In this document: piece after piece, positions 57,392 through 64,000 of the stretch
How the letters are laid out: each line of letters opens with the position of its first letter
Position numbering within the stretch: position 1 is the first letter of the stretch
Assembly: GCF_029168945.1 (NCBI RefSeq)
Contig: NC_083601.1
Span: forward strand, 71,475,595-71,539,594
Source of the DNA: Cannabis sativa
Taxonomy: Eukaryota > Streptophyta > Magnoliopsida > Rosales > Cannabaceae
Length of the DNA: 64,000 bases
Reading direction: 5' to 3'
The notes under the pieces: generated by a model
What the model was told of the DNA's origin: nothing
What the model saw: the letters and a program-made list of their open reading frames with translations, nothing else
Database searches by the model: none
Made by a program: the position numbers and the translations under genes

Positions 57392-60300
57392 GTGTTTAGG
57401 TCAAGAATGTCTTATGTGGCAACCAAAGTCTTTAGAAAATTGGAAAGACTGTACGATAGATATGAATCAGGGTTTGGAACCCTATTACCTGGCGGAGGAT
57501 TGGTTATCTCCAATAGGTGGATTAGGCCTTGGCCGATCAGGATAGATGGTAGAGAGTTAAGTGCTGATCTGGTAGAGATGAGTTTAGTCGAATTTGATAT
57601 TATTTTAGGAATGGATTTCCTATCTAAATATTCGGCGAGCATTGACTGTAAAAGGAAGATGGTGGTCTTCCAACCGGAAAGTGAAGAACCATTTGTAATT
57701 GTTGGTTCAGTTCAGGGATCTCGGATCCCGGTGATCTCGGCTATGTCAGCGAGAGAATTGTTGCACGGCGGTTGCTTAGGGTTTCTGGCCGTGGTGGTGG
57801 ACACCACTCGGCCAGATACCATTCGGCCAGAGAACATCAGAGTGGTTCGGGAATTTTTGGACGTTTTTCCCGAAGAACTTCCAGGGTTACCACCTCAGTG
57901 GGAGATTGATTTTGTGATTGACTTGGCACTAGGGGTGGATCCGGTTTCCAAAGCCCCGTATAGACTGGCTCCAGCTGAACTTAAGGAATTAAAGATTCAG
58001 CTCCAAGGGTTGCTTGACATAGGGTTCATTCGGCCCAGTGTGTCACCCTGGGGAGCCCCGGTTTTGTTCGTCAAGAAGAAGGATGGATCTATGAGGATGT
58101 GCATCGACTACAGGGAATTGAACAAGCTGACGGTGAAGAATAAATATCCATTACCTAGGATCGATGACTTGTTCGATCAGCTTCAGGGGAAGACGGTCCT
58201 TTCTAAGATTGATCTCCGTTCGGGTTATCATCAGTTGAGAATCCGAGAGGAGGACATTCCAAAGACGGCTTTCCGCACTAGGTATGGACATTACGAGTTT
58301 CTGGTTATGTCATTCGGACTAACCAATGCTCCTGCAGCATTCATGGACCTGATGAATAGAGTATTCAAGGATTTCCTCGATATCTGTGTGATTGTGTTTA
58401 TCGACGACATCCTCGTGTACTCTCAATCAGAAGAGGAGCACGAGTTACATCTTCAGAGGGTACTACGACGGCTTCGAGAACATAGACTTTATGCCAAGTT
58501 CAAGAAATGTGATTTCTAGTTATCTCAGGTGTCCTTCCTAGGGCACATTATGAGTAAAGATGGGATCAAGGTGGATCCCGGGAAGATTGAATCCGTCAGA
58601 GATTGGCCGAGACCGAAGACAGTGACAGAGAGCAGAAGCTTCTTGGGATTAACTGGGTACTACCGTAGGTTCGTGGAGGGGTTCTCCAAGATATCAATGC
58701 CCCTAACCGAGCTTACAAAGAAAAATCAGCGGTTTATCTGGTCAGATAAATGCGAAGCTAGTTTTCAGGAGCTGAAACAGAGGTTGATTACTGCTCCGGT
58801 GCTAGCTTTGCCTTCGGACAAGGAAAAGTTCGTAGTCTACTGTGACGCATCCAAACAGGGTTTGGGGTGCGTATTGATGCAAGCCGATCGGGTTATTGCT
58901 TATGCCTCCCGTCAGTTAAAGGATTATGAACAGCGATACCCGACTCATGATTTAGAATTGGCCGCAGTGGTTTTTGCACTGAAGATTTGGCGGCATTACC
59001 TTTATGGGGAGAAGTGTGAGATCTATACCGACCATAAAAGTCTCAAGTATTTCTTTACTCAGAAAGATTTGAATATGAGACAAAGGCGTTGGTTGGAATT
59101 AGTGAAGGATTATGATTGTGAGATCCTCTATCATCCCGGAAAAGCCAATGTAGTGGCTGATGCCCTGAGCAGAAAGGGTCCCGGGCAAGTAGCTAGCATG
59201 GTTCAGATCTCACCTCAGCTAGCAGAGGATATGGATAGATCCAGCATTGAGTTTGTGGTAGGTCAGCTTCACAACTTAATGCTGCAATCTGATCTGTTGG
59301 AAAGACTAAAAGTCGCTCAGATGACAGATCCGGAGTTAGTGAAAATCCGAGATGAGGTGTTGGCTGGTCAAGCCAAGGACTTTTCAGTGTCAGACAGTGG
59401 GACGCTTTTGTATAAAGCCAGGGTTTGTGTTCCGAACAGTGTGGAACTTAGGAATGAAATCTTTAAGGAGGCTCATTCTACCCCGTATTCTCTGCATCCC
59501 GGCACCACTAAGATATACCAAGATTTGAAACCGTACTTCTGGTGGAGCGGTATGAAGAAGAATTAGGTAGAATTCGTGATGAGATGCCTCACTTGTCAGC
59601 AGATTAAGGCTGAACATCAGAGACCAGCTGGGTTGTTGCAGCCTCTAACCCTACCAGAATGGAAATGGGAAGATATCACGATGGATTTTGTGGTCGGGTT
59701 ACCTAGGACCACGGGTTTATTCGATTCCATTTGGGTAGTGGTGGACCAATTTACGAAATCTGCTCATTTTCTGCCGGTTAGAACAACATTTACAGTGGAT
59801 CAGTTGGCAGAGTTATATGTCAGAGAAATAGTGAGACTTCACGGAGTACCGAAGTCTATAGTTTCGGACAGGGATCCGAAATTCACCTCCAAATTTTGGC
59901 AAAGTTTGCAACAGGAAATGGGTACAAAGCTGAAATTCAGTACAGCATTCCATCCTCAGACAGATGGTCAGTCCGAAAGGACAATTCAGATATTGGAGGA
60001 CATGCTGAGAGCCTGTGTTATGGACTTTGAAGGCTCATGGAGTAAGTATCTACCGTTGATAGAATTTTCTTACAACAACAGTTATCAGAGTACGATAGGG
60101 ATAGCTTCCTATGAACTGTTGTACGGTAGGAAATGTAGATCCCCTATCCACTGGAATGAGACAGGGGAGAGAAAATACCTAGGTCCAGAGTCAGTTCAGC
60201 GGACCAATGAGGCGATAGAGAAGATAAAAGCTAGAATGCTTGCCTCACAGAGCAGACAGAAGAGTTACGCAGATCCGAAACGCAGGGATGTTGAGTTCCA

Positions 60301-60775
60301 AGTAGGGGAACATGTATTTTTACGGGTATCTCTGATGAAGGGGATTAAACGTTTCGGGAAAAGAGGCAAGTTATGCCCTAGATTTACAGGACCTTTCGAG
60401 ATTCTCGAGAAGATAGGTCAAGTGGCATATCAGTTAGCATTGCCTCCAGCCTTATCAGCAGTGCACAACGTATTCCATGTCTCAATGTTGAGAAAATACG
60501 TTTCAGACCCCTCTCATATACTCAGTTATGAGAGTCTTCAGCTTCAGCCAGACATGTCATATGAGGAACAACCAGTGCAGATCCTGGAAAGAAAGGATAA
60601 AGTCCTTCGGAATAAGACCATAGCTTTGGTCATGGTTCTCTGGAGAAACAGTAAGGTGGAAGAAGCCACCTGGGAGCTAGAGTCAGATATGAAAGCTCAA
60701 TACCCAGAGTTATTCAGGTTAGATTTCGGGGACGAAATCCTTTTTAAGTGGGGGATAGTTGTAAAGCCCGCTTAG
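57392..60775 (+). pseudogene. pol: G2 pol, no protease active site, two nonsense codons
   Basis: One frame with TAG at 58517-58519 (where G1 has tryptophan) and 59564-59566. It opens at the end of the protease (SYVATKVF..); the catalytic DSG is deleted. RT with FIDD near residues 336-339, RNase H (CDAS), the integrase HHCC domain, a DDE core (MDFVVGLP, SDRDPKF, DGQSERT) and the chromodomain-like end are otherwise preserved. The second TAG lies within the integrase HHCC domain. The frame runs through the purine tract and stops 16 bases inside the 3' LTR. Confidence 0.92.
60746..60756 (+). other. G2 polypurine tract
   Basis: AAGTGGGGGAT lies just before the 3' LTR. Confidence 0.8.
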
Positions 60776-63022
60776 TTAATTTGGAAATTATCAGTTGGTT
60801 ATGATTAATTAAGAAATTATTTATAGCTATTTAAATAATTTATTACTGTTATTTATGGAATTCAGTAGTTGCATATTTTGCATTTCCGGTGCCCGGTATT
60901 TTGGAACTCGGCGTTTGGCTCAGTAGAAATCACAACTTAGTATGTTAGTAGTTTGGGGACGGGTTTTAGACATTGGGAATGTCGGGAATGGCCGGGAATT
61001 TAGAATGTCCCAAAAATACCCCTTTAGTATGAATTATGTGATTTTATGGTGGAGGGGCAAAATGGTCTTTTTGCCCCATTAGTGTTTTGTCTTATGTGAA
61101 TTTGTTAAATGAAAATTAAATATTTATTTATGTTTACTTGGCTGAAATGAATAGTGTGTGTGGTATATGTCATTTCTCTTTTTATCAAAAATATGCTAAG
61201 TAAAGAAAAGGAAAGAAAATTTCAAAGAAAAGCTTTCAAAACCTCTCTCTTTTCCTTCTCATTTTCGGCTGGGTTTTGGGATTCAAAGGCTGGGTTTTTC
61301 AAGCTTGATTCAACCTATATTGTGAATTCTTGTTTGTGGTATGTAATCTCTAACTTGCTCTCTTTAATTTGTTGGAAAAAATGATGAAAATGGTGATGCA
61401 TGCATGAATAATTGAAGTTGTTGCTGCTGTGTTTTGTTGATGTTTTCTGTAGTTTAAAGCATGATTTTTAGTTGGTAATTAAGCTCTTGTGAAGTACGAT
61501 TCCTAGGTTGAGCATGCTAGAGGTTTTTATGCAAAAGTTTGATTTTCAACATGAATATTGTGTAATCTGTTTCTGTAATGTTGCTGTTGTTTTTAATTGT
61601 TTCCAGAGGCTTAGATAAGCTTGATTAAGTAGAATTAAGCTAGTGGAATGCTTGATTAGGTGGTTTTGCTCAAGTTTGAGTTTAGAACTCAAAGCTTGAG
61701 CTCCAATGGCATTTTTCATGTTTGAGGTTTCTGGGTTGTTTTGATGCCTTAGATATGTTCTAGGGAAGGTATAGAACAGGTCTGGAAAGTTTGAGGTGAT
61801 TTGGGGTTGAATTGTGCAAGTTATGAGAATTTGGATTTGCTGCCTGCGAGGAACCGGAATTCCGGTTGTACATCCGGAATTCCGGATGGGGGTTCTGAAT
61901 TTTCCAGAACCGGAATTCCGGTTGGGGAAAATTCAGGGACCCTAGTTTTCCTCGTTTTTATGTTTTTAGGGGTATTGCCATGCTTTTTATCGATAGGGAA
62001 ACTTTTAGTTCATAGTTTTAGTCCCCGGGAAGTGATTTAGCGTGTCACTTATAGCGTTGTGATTTTTATGGTTTAGGAGCCAGTAATCCGCCGCTCAGCT
62101 TCGGGCTCAAAGTTGACCAAGCACACTTGAATTCGGAATCCGGTAAGATTAGTATAACAAGTATGCATATGTAGATTACATGTTTAGCGAGCATGTAGGA
62201 AGCCTATTAGATTACATTAGTTGTATGTTGGCTTCGAACCATCCAACCCCGTCACGTCGGTACAGTGGAGTATGACCAAGAACGGAGTATGACCGGCTTG
62301 ACCGATCAGCCGACACTTGGTTGGTGGTTCCGTGCTATTGACGTATCCCGTCTGCAGACAGCCGGAGGATGACCAAGCCGGAGTATGACCGGCTCGACCG
62401 ATCAAAGAGGATATAGTAACACGTCGGTACAGTGCCGGAGTATGACCAAGAATGGAGTATGACCGGTTCGACCGATCAGGTTGTTACGTGTCAATAGTAC
62501 CGTCCCTATGAACGTTCGTAACTCGGTACCATGTTGGACATGGCGGTAGTGGCTCGCACCATGTTGGACATGGCAGTAGCGGGACTCAGTATCGTGTTGG
62601 ACACGGCAGTTAGTATTATGTATGAGTATTATTATGCTTTTCTTACTGAGTCTGTCGACTCACAGTTTATGTTCATGTGTAGGTAAAGGCAAGGCTATAG
62701 CTGATGGACCGTGAGCGAGCTTATGAGATTGTACATGTCGGGGCGGTTAGGCCTGGAGCGTACGATCATCGGGACAGCGAGGCTGATTTTTGTAACTGGT
62801 CGTTAGACGACTTTTATTTTTGTAACAGTTAATCAGTTAAATCTTTTTGTAAATGATTTTTATAATCGGGATCCCGAGTCTTTTGTAATATTGTTTATAA
62901 GTTTAATTTAAAAAGCAAAATTTTAATTAATCACGTTTTTCCATAAACCTCGTTGATTAGCAACGAGCTGCACAGTATGTTTAAAACTCACGTAATACGC
63001 CTATGGTATTTAGGGTGTTACA
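60760..63022 (+). repeat. G2 3' LTR (2263 bp)
   Basis: Nearly identical to the 5' LTR for 1.1 kb and again over the last 0.4 kb. The middle (about 62080-62570) differs strongly, and 20 bp of the CCGG module are missing at 61925. Confidence 0.94.
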
Positions 63023-63027
63023 ATATA
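63023..63027. repeat. G2 target site duplication, right copy
   Basis: atata, identical to 53714-53718. Confidence 0.93.
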
Positions 63028-64000
63028 CAACTCAAATTTAATTTTCTATAAATATATATTGCATTTCGAAAATTAATGTATTTAAAAATACAATTTTCGA
63101 AGATGGTATAAAATCAAATAAAATAAATCCTGAAAAATTATTCTAATTTTCAACATAAATATAATTTTCCTATTTAATTAAATATTTAAGAAAATTTCAA
63201 ATATTTAAGTATCATGATGAAAATAAACTTAAATATTAATTTTCTATTTGATTAAATGTCACTAGAAAAATACTCCAAGCAAACAGATAATAACTATCTA
63301 AACTTTCATTGACTAATTAATTTACTTTTTAATTATAATATATTTTAGTTCATTTATTTAATTAATCATTTAAATGAAAATTATAATGATTTAAGTTGAT
63401 CTGAAATTAAAATAAATAACTTTCAACTTTAATCTATTTTTCAAGAAAAATCCAAAATTTTCTGCATTTAAATAAAAATGAAATTTCAAAATTTTAAAAA
63501 AAATGATTAATAAAATAAAATAAAGTATATTTTGAAAATTATTCAAATTTAAGTTGTTCTGAAATTAAAATTTTCAACTTAAAATAATTTTCTATTTAAT
63601 TAAATGTCCTGAAAATAATAATATTTAAGTATCATTAAAAAAATCAACTTAAATATTTAATTTTCAATTTAATTAAATGTATTAAATACAAGAATTAAAT
63701 AATCAAGTATAAAATAAACTTAATTATTAATTCTAATTTAATACTATCAAAAATATTTTTAATTAAGTTGATAAAAATTTAAATAAAATAAATAATTAAT
63801 TTTCAACTTAAAATATTTTTCTAATTAAATATTAGAAAATATAACTAGTCACTAGAAATAACTATCTAGAATATATTTCAATTAACTAAGTGTTTTTCTA
63901 AAATTAACTTTAAAATATTAAATGAAAAATAAATTTTATATATTTTAAAAGTTAATTATGTTGCTAATTCAGTTTTAAATTAGGTTAGACTAATATAATT
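63028..64000 (-). other. CC AT-rich hairpin leader, part 2, runs off the window
   Basis: Continues CC after G2 and matches CD 17877 onward. The conserved ATTTAAGT/ACTTAAAT hairpin occurs twice, near 63201-63238 and 63621-63655, about 420 bp apart. No coding frame. The CC 5' LTR lies beyond the window. Confidence 0.75.

Larger units (their letters stand above)
53719..63022 (+). mobile_element. G2: Tekay-type Ty3/gypsy chromovirus
   Basis: Complete element of 9304 bp with both LTRs, iMet primer site, broken gag-pol and purine tract, bounded by ATATA duplications. The first 1.1 kb of the LTRs differ by only a few bases, so insertion was recent, but gag has many lesions and the protease active site is deleted. 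It is related to G1 in protein sequence but belongs to another LTR subfamily. Confidence 0.95.

Overview
The window is transposon-dense, intergenic plant nuclear DNA. Every recognisable gene belongs to an LTR retrotransposon, and no host gene, rRNA, tRNA, CRISPR array or bacterial-type operon was found. Three things point to a flowering plant, probably a eudicot: Tekay-type Ty3/gypsy chromoviruses with C-terminal chromodomains, an Angela/BARE-like Ty1/copia family, and one SIRE-type copia element, mostly with initiator-Met tRNA primer sites. The species cannot be fixed from sequence alone.

Layout, left to right. G1 (1-8720, minus strand, left end outside the window) is a Tekay element with both LTRs and a nonsense-riddled gag-pol. 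It sits in the RNase H gene of copia element CA (8721-11019, plus strand), of which only the RNase H tail and the 3' LTR are visible. After 438 bp of unassigned DNA comes G3, a second Tekay element on the minus strand (11458-13486, resuming 22614-22970). Copia CD (13487-22613, minus, TSD GTTCA) splits G3. Copia CC (from 22971 to beyond the right edge, minus) interrupts G3 again. Inside the left LTR of CC lies copia CB (24301-49625, minus). Inside CB lies the SIRE element S1 (27273-36148, plus, TSD GACTC). The internal region of CC is split by G2, a third Tekay element (53719-63022, plus, TSD ATATA).

Only S1 keeps long intact genes: Gag of 552 codons, a Pol frame of 1021 codons with all catalytic motifs, and a third ORF resembling the putative plant transposon protein domain. 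Its 3' LTR is two-thirds deleted. CB keeps an intact gag but a dead pol. CC and CD keep only a fossil pol with shared lesions, although the LTRs of CD are almost identical, so these copies were probably moved in trans.

The most unusual structures are: (1) a 1.09-kb tandem array at 41472-48818, apparently born when one LTR inserted into another and the shared 5' part was then multiplied; (2) about 200 bp of GC-rich DNA at 40992-41196 folding into a near-continuous string of perfect hairpins inside an otherwise AT-rich 3.7-kb leader; (3) the AT-rich leaders themselves, built from successive long inverted repeats with at least one apparent compensatory change between copies; and (4) a palindromic CCGGAATTCCGG module shared almost base for base between the SIRE copia element and the LTRs of an unrelated Ty3/gypsy element.
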